A stretch of DNA of 64,000 bases, from assembly GCA_039809495.1 (NCBI GenBank), contig JBDHVC010000005.1:82511-146510 (forward strand), read 5' to 3'. Shown one piece after another: positions 52,963-62,250 of this stretch. Numbering within the stretch: position 1 is the first letter of the stretch; every line of letters starts with the position of its first letter. The notes beneath the pieces are model-generated. The model searched no databases. It saw only the letters and a list, made by a program, of their open reading frames with translations, and was not told where the DNA came from. A program made the translations under genes and the position numbers. This DNA comes from JAFLCL01 sp039809495. Lineage in GTDB: Bacteria > Myxococcota_A > Polyangia > Polyangiales > Sandaracinaceae.

Positions 52963-55470
52963 ATGTTCTTCAATCGCTCCGACGACGACGACCCGAAGCC
53001 CGAGTCCGCGGCCAAGCGGCGCGCGATCCCGCTCTTGCCGCTCCGGGACATCATCGTCTTCCCGTACATGGTCGTGCCGCTCTTCGTCGGCCGAGAGAAG
53101 TCCGTGCGCGCGCTCGAGGAGGCGATGGCGGACGACAAGGAGATCCTCCTCGCGGCGCAGAAGACGGCGAAGACGAACGAGCCGAGCCCCGAGGACATCT
53201 TCGGCGTCGGCACGGTCGGGACGATCGTGCGGCTCCTGCGCCTGCCCGACGGCACCGTGAAGGTGCTCGTCGAGGGCAAGCGGCGCGCGCGGATCCGACG
53301 CTTCCTCGCGAACGACGAGCTCTTCCTCGTCGAGCACGAGCCGATCGAGGACGAGGCGACGGCGACGAGCCCCGAGCTCGAGGCGATCGCGCGCACCGTC
53401 CAGTCCACGTTCGACGGCTACGCGAAGCTCCAGAAGCGCATCGCGCCCGAGGTCATCGCGCAGGTGCAGGGGATCACCGACCCCTCGCGCCTCGCCGACT
53501 CCGTCGTCGTCCACCTCACGGCGATGAAGCTGCAGGATCGCCAGGAGCTCCTCGAGACGCTCGACGTGAAGCGGCGGCTCGAGCGCCTCTTCGAGCTGAT
53601 GAACGCCGAGATCGAGATCCTCAATGTCGAGAAGAAGATCCGCTCGCGCGTCAAGAAGCAGATGGAGAAGACGCAGAAGGAGTACTACCTGAGCGAGCAG
53701 ATGTCCGCGATCCAGAAGGAGCTGGGGGAGCGGGACGAGTTCAAGAACGAGATCCAGGAGCTCGAGGACAAGCTCGCGAAGAAGCCGATGAGCGTCGAGG
53801 CGCTCGACAAGACGAAGAAGGAGCTCCGCAAGCTCAAGATGATGCAGCCGATGAGCGCGGAGGCGACGGTCGTCCGCAACTACATCGACTGGGTGCTCGC
53901 CCTCCCCTGGTCGGAGAAGAGCGAGGAGAACCACGACATCGAGCAGGCGGAGCGGATCCTCGACGAGGACCACTACGGGCTCAAGCGCATCAAGGAGCGC
54001 GTGCTCGAGTACCTCGCGGTCCAGGCGCTCGTCCGCAAGCTGAAGGGCCCCGTGCTCTGCCTCGTCGGCCCCCCCGGCGTCGGCAAGACCTCGCTCGCGC
54101 GGAGCGTCGCGCGCGCGACGGGGCGGAAGTTCGTGCGCCTCTCGCTCGGCGGCGTGCGCGACGAGGCGGAGATCCGCGGCCACCGGCGCACGTACATCGG
54201 CGCGCTCCCCGGCCGCATCATCCAGTCGCTCCGCAAGGCCGGCACGAACAACCCCGTCTTCCTCCTCGACGAGATCGACAAGATGTCGAGCGACTTCCGC
54301 GGCGACCCGGCCGCCGCGCTCCTCGAGGTGCTCGACCCCGAGCAGAACAAGGCGTTCAACGATCACTACCTCGACCTCGACTACGACCTCTCCGACGTGA
54401 TGTTCATCACGACGGCGAATTCGCTCTCCGGCATCCCGGCGCCGCTCCGCGATCGGATGGAGCTGATCGAGCTCTCCGGCTACACGGAATTCGAGAAGCT
54501 CAACATCGCCGTGCGCTACCTCGTCCCGCGGCAGCGCGAGGACGCGGGGCTCGCGAGCGTCGACGTCGACATCACCGAGAACGCGATCCGCACGATCATC
54601 CACCACTACACGAAGGAGAGCGGCGTCCGCAACCTCGAGCGCGAGATCGGCTCGATCTGCCGCAAGATCGCGCGGCAGGTGCTCGTCGATCAGAAGGACG
54701 AGGCGAAGAAGGAGAGGACCTACCGCGTCGCCGCGAAGAACGTCCCGCAGTACCTCGGCGTGCCGAAATTCCAGGCGACCAAGGCGAGCGATCACGACGA
54801 AATCGGCCTCACGAACGGGCTCGCGTACACGCAGTACGGCGGCACGATCCTCGAGTGCGAGGTGGTCGTCGTGCCGGGCAAGGGCAAGCTCGTCATCACG
54901 GGGCTCCTCGAGAAGGGCATGCAGGAGTCCGCGCAGGCCGCGCTCAGCTACATCCGCTCGCGCGAGGAGATGCTCGGCCTCGACGCGGACTTCCACGCGA
55001 AGTTCGACGTCCACGTCCACTTCCCCGAGTTCGTCCCGAAGGACGGGCCGAGCGCCGGCGTCACGATCGCCACGTCGATCGCGAGCGCCTTCATGCGCAT
55101 CCCCGTGCGACGCACGGTCGCGATGACGGGCGAGATCACGCTGCGCGGCCGCGTGATGCCGATCGGTGGCCTCAAGGAGAAGATCCTCGCGGCGCACCGG
55201 GCCGGGATCACGACGCTCGTGATCCCCAAGGAGAACCGGAAGGATCTGCGCGAGATCCCGCGGCGGGTGCTCGCGGCGACGCGCGTCGTGCTCGTCGAGC
55301 ACATGGACGAGGTGCTCCGCGAGGCGCTCGTGCTCTCGGATCCGGAGAGCGTCTTCGGCAAGCGGGTGCCGCCGATGGAGGTGGTGAACGGTCGGCTCAT
55401 CGATCACGCCGCGGCGCACGACGGCTCGGACGTCCCGACGAGCGTCCCGGCGCCCGGCGCGGAGCAGTAG
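52963..55470 (+). CDS. lon: ATP-dependent protease Lon
   Basis: 835 residues; ATG 52963. N-terminal substrate-recognition domain (RAIPLLPLRDIIVFPYMVVPLFVGR), coiled coil, AAA+ with GPPGVGKT and VFLLDEIDKM, then the proteolytic domain with catalytic Ser697 (KDGPSAGVT) and Lys738 (IGGLKEK). Degrades misfolded and regulatory proteins in the cytoplasm. Last gene of tig-clpP-clpX-lon. Longer than the E. coli protein (784) mainly by a short N-terminal and a C-terminal tail. Confidence 0.97.
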   Translation: MFFNRSDDDDPKPESAAKRRAIPLLPLRDIIVFPYMVVPLFVGREKSVRALEEAMADDKEILLAAQKTAKTNEPSPEDIFGVGTVGTIVRLLRLPDGTVKVLVEGKRRARIRRFLANDELFLVEHEPIEDEATATSPELEAIARTVQSTFDGYAKLQKRIAPEVIAQVQGITDPSRLADSVVVHLTAMKLQDRQELLETLDVKRRLERLFELMNAEIEILNVEKKIRSRVKKQMEKTQKEYYLSEQMSAIQKELGERDEFKNEIQELEDKLAKKPMSVEALDKTKKELRKLKMMQPMSAEATVVRNYIDWVLALPWSEKSEENHDIEQAERILDEDHYGLKRIKERVLEYLAVQALVRKLKGPVLCLVGPPGVGKTSLARSVARATGRKFVRLSLGGVRDEAEIRGHRRTYIGALPGRIIQSLRKAGTNNPVFLLDEIDKMSSDFRGDPAAALLEVLDPEQNKAFNDHYLDLDYDLSDVMFITTANSLSGIPAPLRDRMELIELSGYTEFEKLNIAVRYLVPRQREDAGLASVDVDITENAIRTIIHHYTKESGVRNLEREIGSICRKIARQVLVDQKDEAKKERTYRVAAKNVPQYLGVPKFQATKASDHDEIGLTNGLAYTQYGGTILECEVVVVPGKGKLVITGLLEKGMQESAQAALSYIRSREEMLGLDADFHAKFDVHVHFPEFVPKDGPSAGVTIATSIASAFMRIPVRRTVAMTGEITLRGRVMPIGGLKEKILAAHRAGITTLVIPKENRKDLREIPRRVLAATRVVLVEHMDEVLREALVLSDPESVFGKRVPPMEVVNGRLIDHAAAHDGSDVPTSVPAPGAEQ

Positions 55471-55512
55471 CGAGGAGCGCGCGCGTCGGCGAGCGCCCTG
55501 CCGACGTCGCCA

Positions 55513-55584
55513 GGGCGGATAGCTCAGCGGTAGAGCTGCGCCTTTACACGGCGCTGGTCGTCGGTTCGATCCCGGCTCCGCCCA
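55513..55584 (+). tRNA. tRNA-Val (anticodon UAC)
   Basis: A 72-base cloverleaf: acceptor GGGCGGA/TCCGCCC, D stem GCTC/GAGC, anticodon stem GCGCC/GGCGC around TTTACAC (anticodon TAC), 5-base variable region TGGTC, T stem GTCGG/CCGGC with loop TTCGATC, discriminator A. The 3' CCA is not encoded. Stands 42 bases after lon. Confidence 0.95.
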
Positions 55585-55620
55585 TCCCCAGACGATGACG
55601 TCAGAGATCCGCCTTTCAGG

Positions 55621-55626
55621 TACAGT
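55621..55626 (+). promoter_or_regulatory. candidate -10 hexamer 7 bases before a start codon
   Basis: TACAGT, 7 bases before ATG 55634 of the second lipoprotein hydrolase; fits the leaderless set. Confidence 0.35.
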
Positions 55627-55633
55627 CCCCCCG

Positions 55634-57799
55634 ATGTCCTCGCCTCAGCTTCGTCGCCTCCTCCCCGCCCTCCTCGCGCTCGGCGCGAGCCTCGCTGGAT
55701 GCCCAGGACCGACCGAAGAGGTCGTCGACGCGAGCGTCGCGCCGAGCGACGGCGCGTCCGTCGACGCGCGCGCGAGCGACGACGCGTTCGTGCCCGAGCC
55801 GTTCCCCGCGGCGTGCGAGAACGTCAACGCGCTCCACTGCCTCGCGCCCTGGCCATCGAACCGCTACCTCGTCGACGATCCCTCGACGCGGACGGGCCAT
55901 CGCCTCGCGCTGCCCCAGGCCGCGATGCCGCGAAACCGCCGCGCCATCCAGGTCGATCCGGCCGAGTGGAACCAGATGGACGGCTTCAGCCCGGCGACCT
56001 CGATGGTCACCGTCTTCCGAGGGCCGCTCGACACGAGCGTGCTGGCCGATGAGCGCCACATCGGCGACTCGCTCGCGGCCTCGTCGCCGACCGTGCTGCT
56101 CGAGGTCCGAGACGACGGAACGACGGCGCGCGTCGCGCACTACGCCGAGGTCGACTCCTGGGCGGACGTCGACCCGAGCGAGACGCCCTTCTACATCCGG
56201 CCCGCCGCGCGCCTCGAGCCGCGGACCCGCTACGTCGTCGCGATCCGCGGGCTCACCCGCGCGAGCGGCGAGGCCGTCGAGCCCTCCGACTACTTCCGCG
56301 CGCTCCGCGACGGAACGCCGCTCGCCGAGGCGGCGGATCTGGAGGCGCGCCGAGCGCACTTCGAGGACATCTTCGGGCTCCTCGAGGCGGCCGGCGTCGA
56401 GCGCTCGAGCCTGATCGAGGCGTGGGACTTCGACACGGCGAGCGACGAGAGCCTCTACGCCGACGTCGTCACCCTGCGCGACGAGGCGATCCGCCTGAAC
56501 GACGTCGCCGGCAACTGCCGCATCACGGTGAACGAGGTGGAGCAGGCGCCCGCGGACGACGTGTGGCGGCGGCTGCGCGGGACGGTCCGGGTCGCGCTCT
56601 TTCTGAACGACGCCGATCCAGGCGGCACGACGCCGGAGAGCGTGAACCTCGCGCGCATCCACCGCGACGCGTCCGGCCGCCCCACGCAGAACGAGACGAC
56701 GCCGTTCGCCGAGGTGCCGTTCACGGCGACGATCCCCACGAGCGTCTACGCGCGCCTGCGCGCGGGCGGCGCGCCCGTCCGGCTCCTCACCTATGGCCAC
56801 GGCCTCTTCGGGGATCGCAACGAGGTGGAGGCCGGCTGGTTCCGCGCGACGACCGAGGAGCTCGAGATGATCGGCGTCGCGGTCGACTGGTGGGGGATGT
56901 CCACCGACGACGTCGTGCGGGTCACGCGCTCGCTCGGCGAGTTCTCGTCCTTCATCGCGACGCCCGAGCGCCTCGGGCAGGGGATGACCAACTTCCTCGT
57001 CCTCACGCACTCCTTCATCAACGCCGGGCTCGGGCGCTGCGAGATCGTCGGGACCTCCGAGGTCGACGAGCCCTTCCACGTGGCGCCGGAGGCCGGCGGC
57101 GACCCGGTCCTCGCCTACGATCCCGCCGAACGCTACTACTACGGCAACAGCCAGGGGGGCATCATGGGGCTCGCGCTCGCGGGGCTCTCGACCGACATCG
57201 TCCGCTTCGTGAGCGGCGTGGGCGGGATGAGCTACTCGACGATGATCCCACGCTCGACCAACTGGCAGGTCTACGGCGCGATCATGCGAAACAGCTATCG
57301 GCGCCAGGCCGATCGCGCGTTCCTCATGACGATGGCGCAGTCCCAGTGGGATCTGGGTGAGCCCTCCACCTACGCGCGCTTCATCCACGACACGCTCCCC
57401 TGCTCGCTCGGCGACGACGTCTGCCCCGGCGGCCGCACGCCCGATCACCACGTCCTCATGATGATCGGCCAAGACGACGCGCAGGTCGCGAACATCACGG
57501 CCGACACCGCCGCTCGCACGATCGGCTCGATGCCCGTGCTCCTGCCGCCCGCCTACATGCCCTGGGGCCTCGAGACGACGACCGGGAGCGATGGCTCGAC
57601 GAGCGTGCTCGACGCGATGGCGATCTTCGCGATCCCCGGCACGCCGGCGCTCCCGCTCGGGACGCGCGATCCGATCGCGGACAACCCCGCCCACGAGGGC
57701 GTGCGACGCTCCGCGGCGGGCCACCGCATGATGGACGGCTTCCTCCGCCCCGATGGCCGGATCACGCAGAGCTGCGACGGCGTCTGCGATCCGGACTGA
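55634..57799 (+). CDS. large lipoprotein with alpha/beta-hydrolase domain (second)
   Basis: 721 residues. Signal peptide with lipobox SLAGC (Cys23). Like the protein at 17283 it has an N-terminal beta-rich module (ALHCLAPWPSNRYLVDDPST) followed by an alpha/beta-hydrolase domain, here with LLTYGHGLFGDRNEV and a GNSQGG elbow (Ser506). A VDWWGMSTDDV stretch and a Cys-containing C-terminus (SCDGVCDPD) follow. Probably an envelope-anchored hydrolase of unknown substrate. Stop is 8 bases before the Hsp70 start. Confidence 0.75.
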   Translation: MSSPQLRRLLPALLALGASLAGCPGPTEEVVDASVAPSDGASVDARASDDAFVPEPFPAACENVNALHCLAPWPSNRYLVDDPSTRTGHRLALPQAAMPRNRRAIQVDPAEWNQMDGFSPATSMVTVFRGPLDTSVLADERHIGDSLAASSPTVLLEVRDDGTTARVAHYAEVDSWADVDPSETPFYIRPAARLEPRTRYVVAIRGLTRASGEAVEPSDYFRALRDGTPLAEAADLEARRAHFEDIFGLLEAAGVERSSLIEAWDFDTASDESLYADVVTLRDEAIRLNDVAGNCRITVNEVEQAPADDVWRRLRGTVRVALFLNDADPGGTTPESVNLARIHRDASGRPTQNETTPFAEVPFTATIPTSVYARLRAGGAPVRLLTYGHGLFGDRNEVEAGWFRATTEELEMIGVAVDWWGMSTDDVVRVTRSLGEFSSFIATPERLGQGMTNFLVLTHSFINAGLGRCEIVGTSEVDEPFHVAPEAGGDPVLAYDPAERYYYGNSQGGIMGLALAGLSTDIVRFVSGVGGMSYSTMIPRSTNWQVYGAIMRNSYRRQADRAFLMTMAQSQWDLGEPSTYARFIHDTLPCSLGDDVCPGGRTPDHHVLMMIGQDDAQVANITADTAARTIGSMPVLLPPAYMPWGLETTTGSDGSTSVLDAMAIFAIPGTPALPLGTRDPIADNPAHEGVRRSAAGHRMMDGFLRPDGRITQSCDGVCDPD

Positions 57800-57807
57800 G
57801 GCCCCGC

Positions 57808-60609
57808 ATGGCCGGCAAAGTCCTCGGAATCGATCTCGGGACGACGAACTCGGCCGTCGCCGTCGCCAACGGGCACGAGGTCCGCGTGCTCGCCGACGCG
57901 GGAGGCCACCGCCTCGTCCCCTCGGTGGTCTCGTTCCACCCCGACGGCTCGATCCTCGTCGGCCACGAGGCGCGCGAGCGCCGCCTCGTCGACGCACCGA
58001 ACACCATCTACTCGACGAAGCGCCTGATCGGTCGCCCGTACTCGAGCGTCGAGGTGCAGCGCGCGAAGGAGCGCTTCGCGTTCGAGATCGAGCCCACGAA
58101 GGTCGGTGGGGTCCAGGTGCGCGTGCGCCGCGGCACCTTCGCCCTCCCGGAGATCAGCGCGATGGTGCTCAGGCACCTGCGCCGGGTCGCCGAGGACGCG
58201 GTCGGAGAGCCGTGCGAGCGGGCGGTGATCACGGTCCCGGCGAATTTCAACGAGCTCCAGCGCTCGGCGACCCAGGCCGCGGGCCGCGTGGCGGGGCTCG
58301 ACGTCCTCCGGATCCTCAACGAGCCGACCGCCGCGACGCTCGCGTACGGGATCTCCAAGGGTCAGGCCGAGCGGATCGCGGTCTACGATCTCGGCGGCGG
58401 TACGTTCGACTTCACCCTCCTCGATCTCGACACGAGCGCCTTCGAGGTGATCTCGACCGCGGGGGACACGTTCCTCGGCGGCGACGACATCGACCTCCTG
58501 ATCGCGGAGAAGATGACGGACGCCTGCCTGCGCGAGCACCGCTTCGACGCGCGCACGGATCCGCAGGCGTTCGAGCGCTTCCGCGCCGCGGCCGAGTGGG
58601 CCAAGTGCCAGCTCTCGAGCGTGACCGAGGTCGACGTCACGCTCGAGGAGCTCTTCGTCGACGGGGCCGGGGCGACGCGCGACTACACGTTCCACTACGC
58701 GCGCCAGGAGCTCGAGGACGCGATCCGGCCGCTCATGGGCCGAACGTTCGACGTCGTCAACGACGCGCTCCGCTCGGCGGGGCGCCGCCCCAAGGAGATC
58801 GACTCCGTCGTCCTGGTCGGCGGCTCGACGCGGATCCCGCTCGTCCGCGAGATGGTCGCGGAATTCTTCGGGAAGCCTGGGCGGATCGACATCGATCCCG
58901 ATCTCGTGGTCGCGCAAGGCGCGGCGATCCACGGCTTCGCCATCGCGGGAGGGGCGCGAGCCGCCGACCCGCCGAAGGCCGTGGCGAAGGTCGCGCTCCG
59001 GCGCGCCGCCGTGCCGCGCGCGACGCTGACGCGCGCGCCCAAGCAGCCCGCCTTCGCGCCCGAGGAGCGAGACGATCGTCCGGCGCACGTCATCGCGCGG
59101 AGCGACGGTCCCATCGCGCCAGGCGGTGCGCCGCCGGCGAGCCCCGAGGGAGGGGTTCGCTCGCGACCGGTGACCGGGATGGGGAGGCCCGCCACGGGCG
59201 AGCGAGCGCGGCCCCCGACGCCCGCGCCGCGCGCCGCGACGCCCGCTCCCGCGCCGATGTCGGCGACGCTCGACGACGACTTCACGCTCGCCGACGAGCC
59301 GACCAACGTCGGCACCCGACCCGACATCGAGCGCCTGCTCGCCCAAGACGCGGAGGCGCGCCGACGCGAGGGCGGGGGAGGCGCCGCGGCGCGCGCGGGC
59401 GCCCCGCCGAAGAGCGTGGCCATCGCTCCGGTCGCGCTCATCCGAAGCGTCGGGATCGGCGCGCCGACGATCGACGAGCCCTTCGACGAGGCCCCGACCC
59501 GGATCTCCGAGCCCCCACCTCGCGAGGGCTCGCGCGGGGTCCGCAAGCCCACGCTCCAACAGCCGTTCACCGGCTCGCTCGGCGCCTTCGGCGATCGCCC
59601 CGCGCGCCCGAGCTCGGCCGTGAAGCTCGAGCCCTCGGCCGCCTTCCGCGTCGACGAGCTCGAAGGCGCCGAGGCCTCGCGCGGCGCGCTCCGTCCCCAC
59701 GAGCCGACGGCGCCGTTTCGCACCTCGAAGCGCGAGCGTGAGTCGACCGGGAAATTCGAGCTCGACGATCCGCTCGTCTCGCCCTTCGGGGCGGCGACCC
59801 CCGCGCCGAGGGCGCCGACGCCATGGCCCCCTACACCATCACCGAGCGCAGAGCGCGCGATCGAGCCGATCCCGCACGCGGCTCCTCCTCCGCCTCCTCC
59901 TCCGCCTCCTCCTCCGCCTCCTCCTCCGCCGCCTCCTCCGCCTCCTCCTCCGCCGCCGCTCGCTGCGCCGCCAGCGCCCCTAGCGGCTCCTCCGCCCCCG
60001 TTCCCGCGGCCCCTCGCGAGCGAGCCTGGGGTGGCGCACGGCGCGTTCGACCTCCCGCGCGAGGCGCCCAGCGTCCCCGCCTTCGCCGCTCCGCTCGCCG
60101 CACCCTCGGCGCCGGAGCCCGCTTTCCCTGGGGTGGCGCCGGCTCCGCTCGCGCCGCGCAGGTCCGTCCTCCCCATGCCGGAGGGCGCGCCGCCGTTGCT
60201 CATGGACATCACGCCGCTCTCGCTCGGGGTCGAGACGGCGGGCGGCTTCTGCCAGCACATCGTGCGTCGCAACGCGCCGATCCCGACGGAGAGCTCGCGC
60301 CTCTTCGCGACGGCTCGGGACGGCCAGACCGAGGTCGAGCTCAAGATCTGCCAGGGCGAGTCGAATAGGTTCTCCGAGAACCAATCGCTCGGGGCGCTGC
60401 TCATCGGGCCGATCCGCCAGGCCAAGCGCGGAGACGTGCGCCTCGAGGTCACGTTCATGATCGATCAGAGCGGCATCCTCGACGTGCGCGCGAAGGATCT
60501 GGACGCCCAGCGTGAGCAGGCGATCCGCATCGCGCTCCGCGGCGGCATGAGCGCGAGCGACGTCGACGCGATGCGACAGCGGCAGGAGGGGCTCTTCCCC
60601 GGATCCTGA
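57808..60609 (+). CDS. Hsp70/DnaK-like protein with ~400-residue insert between domains
   Basis: 933 residues. N-terminal nucleotide-binding domain (1-~385): GIDLGTTNSAVAVANG, VITVPANFNELQRSAT, AVYDLGGGTFD and VLVGGSTRIPLVR, all intact. A disordered, Pro/Ala/Arg-rich insert (~386-790) includes 25 consecutive prolines (693-717). It is followed by the interdomain linker LLMDITPLSLGVE and substrate-binding beta domain (~795-933), with no helical lid. A J-domain protein gene follows after 23 bases. Not the main DnaK; role unknown, perhaps a specialised chaperone. Confidence 0.88.
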   Translation: MAGKVLGIDLGTTNSAVAVANGHEVRVLADAGGHRLVPSVVSFHPDGSILVGHEARERRLVDAPNTIYSTKRLIGRPYSSVEVQRAKERFAFEIEPTKVGGVQVRVRRGTFALPEISAMVLRHLRRVAEDAVGEPCERAVITVPANFNELQRSATQAAGRVAGLDVLRILNEPTAATLAYGISKGQAERIAVYDLGGGTFDFTLLDLDTSAFEVISTAGDTFLGGDDIDLLIAEKMTDACLREHRFDARTDPQAFERFRAAAEWAKCQLSSVTEVDVTLEELFVDGAGATRDYTFHYARQELEDAIRPLMGRTFDVVNDALRSAGRRPKEIDSVVLVGGSTRIPLVREMVAEFFGKPGRIDIDPDLVVAQGAAIHGFAIAGGARAADPPKAVAKVALRRAAVPRATLTRAPKQPAFAPEERDDRPAHVIARSDGPIAPGGAPPASPEGGVRSRPVTGMGRPATGERARPPTPAPRAATPAPAPMSATLDDDFTLADEPTNVGTRPDIERLLAQDAEARRREGGGGAAARAGAPPKSVAIAPVALIRSVGIGAPTIDEPFDEAPTRISEPPPREGSRGVRKPTLQQPFTGSLGAFGDRPARPSSAVKLEPSAAFRVDELEGAEASRGALRPHEPTAPFRTSKRERESTGKFELDDPLVSPFGAATPAPRAPTPWPPTPSPSAERAIEPIPHAAPPPPPPPPPPPPPPPPPPPPPPPPPLAAPPAPLAAPPPPFPRPLASEPGVAHGAFDLPREAPSVPAFAAPLAAPSAPEPAFPGVAPAPLAPRRSVLPMPEGAPPLLMDITPLSLGVETAGGFCQHIVRRNAPIPTESSRLFATARDGQTEVELKICQGESNRFSENQSLGALLIGPIRQAKRGDVRLEVTFMIDQSGILDVRAKDLDAQREQAIRIALRGGMSASDVDAMRQRQEGLFPGS
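59884..59958 (+). repeat. poly-proline codon repeat
   Basis: 25 consecutive CCT/CCG codons, mostly in the pattern CCT CCT CCT CCG, inside the Hsp70-like gene. Confidence 0.95.
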
Positions 60610-60632
60610 TCGAGCGTCATCCTCCCGAGCGC

Positions 60633-61208
60633 ATGGCCCAAGACCGTCTCGACGAGCTCGACTACTACACCTTGCTCGAGGTGGAGCCGAGCGCGAGCGC
60701 CGAGACGATCCGCGCCGCGTGGCGGAGGTTCGCCCTCAAGTTCCATCCCGATCGCCACGCGGACGCCGAGGCCGAGAAGGCCGCGCGGGCCGCGCGGATC
60801 TACCGTCGAGGGAGCGAAGCGTTCGCGGTGCTCTCGGATCCGATCAAGCGCCGAGCCTACGACGTCGTCCTCGCGCGCGGCGAGCTGCGGCTCACCTCGG
60901 ACGCGCAGGCCACCGCGCTCTGGCGCGGCGAGGATCGTGGCCCCGCGGCGCGGCCGACGCGCTCTTCGGCGACGGGGGCGCGGCGGGCGAGCCGCCGCTC
61001 GCTCCGCCCCGGGGGCCGAGCGCGCGCGAACCCTCGACCCTTCACGAGCCCGATCGCGCGCGCGCACTACGCGCGAGCCCTCGAGGCGACGAAGCTCGGC
61101 CAGCACGAGGTCGCGCTCCGGTTCGTCGACGCCGCGCTCCGAGAGGAGCCCGATCATCCGACGCTCCTCGAGGCTCGGCGTCGCCTCCACGAGCACCTCG
61201 GCCGCTGA
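60633..61208 (+). CDS. J-domain (DnaJ-like) protein with TPR-like C-terminus
   Basis: 191 residues. J domain with LDYYTLLEVEPSASAETIRAAW and the essential HPD motif (KFHPDRHAD), then an Arg/Ser linker and a TPR-like pair (ARAHYARALEATKLGQHEVALRFVDAALREEPDHPTLLEARRRL). It would stimulate the ATPase of the Hsp70-like protein just upstream, while the TPR binds a client or partner. The family lacks the Zn-finger of full DnaJ. Convergent with the SDR gene. Confidence 0.9.
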   Translation: MAQDRLDELDYYTLLEVEPSASAETIRAAWRRFALKFHPDRHADAEAEKAARAARIYRRGSEAFAVLSDPIKRRAYDVVLARGELRLTSDAQATALWRGEDRGPAARPTRSSATGARRASRRSLRPGGRARANPRPFTSPIARAHYARALEATKLGQHEVALRFVDAALREEPDHPTLLEARRRLHEHLGR

Positions 61209-61280
61209 CGGCCGGCGCGCGGTGGCCGGGATCGACCGGGGCGTCGTCGCCTCGCGCGAAGCGCCGAGCCCGCTCGCCCG

Positions 61281-62084
61281 CTAGCGCTTCTCGCGCGTGC
61301 GCCACGCGAACGCGGCGCCGAGCCCGCGGCTCACGGCGCGCGGAGCCAGCCGATGCGCGAGCACGGTGACGCGCGCGTCCATCCCGATCAGCACCTCGCC
61401 CTCGTCGCGTCGGACGGCGGTGACGATGCGCTCGGCGACCGCGCCTGGAGGCATGCCTCGCGCGAGCATGAGCTCGGCGAGCTTCGTCGACGCGACCGCG
61501 TCGTGGCTCGCCGCGCGATCGAGGAAGCGCGTCGCGATCGTGCCCGGCATCACGCAGCTCACGCCGACCCCCGCCTGCCTCAGCTCGATGCGCAGCGCCG
61601 CGCTGAAGCCGCGGACCGCGTACTTCGTCGCGCAGTAGGTCGTCTGGTAGGGGAACGGCGCCTGCCCAGCCAGGCTCGAGACGTTCACGATGTGCCCGCG
61701 ACGCTCGCGAAGGAGCGGGATCGCCGCGTGACAGCCGTGGAGGACGCCTCGGAGGTTCACGTCCACGATGCGATCGATCTCGTCGCTCGACTGCTCCTCG
61801 AAGGCCCCCACGATCGTGAGCCCCGCGTTGTTCACGAGCAGATCGAGGCCCCCGTGGAGGTGCCGGACGCGCTCGAGCAGCTCCGGCCAGGCGTCGCGGC
61901 GGGTCACGTCCATGGGGTGCGCGCTGGTGCGTGGGAGCGCCTTGGCGAGACGCTCGATGGCCTCCGCGTCGCGATCGACGAGCGCGAGCTGCGCGCCCTC
62001 CCGCACGAGGCGGCGCGCGAGCGCCTCACCGAGCCCCGCGCCCGCTCCGGTGACGATCGCGACCCGTCCGATCAGATCCTTCAT
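61281..62084 (-). CDS. short-chain dehydrogenase/reductase
   Basis: 267 residues. Cofactor motif VTGAGAGLGEAL, NNAG, catalytic Ser (NVSSLAG) and YxxxK as YCATK. Classical SDR; C-terminal extension with MDARVTVLAHRLAPRAVSR suggests membrane association as in some SDR-type acyl or steroid reductases, but substrate is unknown. ATG 62084, GGAGGC 8 bases upstream. No pathway neighbour. Confidence 0.9.
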   Translation of the reverse strand: MKDLIGRVAIVTGAGAGLGEALARRLVREGAQLALVDRDAEAIERLAKALPRTSAHPMDVTRRDAWPELLERVRHLHGGLDLLVNNAGLTIVGAFEEQSSDEIDRIVDVNLRGVLHGCHAAIPLLRERRGHIVNVSSLAGQAPFPYQTTYCATKYAVRGFSAALRIELRQAGVGVSCVMPGTIATRFLDRAASHDAVASTKLAELMLARGMPPGAVAERIVTAVRRDEGEVLIGMDARVTVLAHRLAPRAVSRGLGAAFAWRTREKR

Positions 62085-62250
62085 GGACACGCCTCCGGTC
62101 GCTCGCCCGTGTCGGCGCGAGCGCGACACGATCCCCCATCCGCCCCGCGACGTCGAGCGCCTCGCGCCCCTCGAGCGAGCCCTCGGGAGCCTCCCTCCCG
62201 GCGAGCCTGCGCGACCGCGCGCGCCGCGTCGCGTCGAGCCGAGCGCGCCG

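Noticed and set aside
55513..55634. tRNA-Val as a mobile-element attachment site
   Set aside because: No integrase, no repeated tRNA 3' end and no foreign-looking genes adjoin it.
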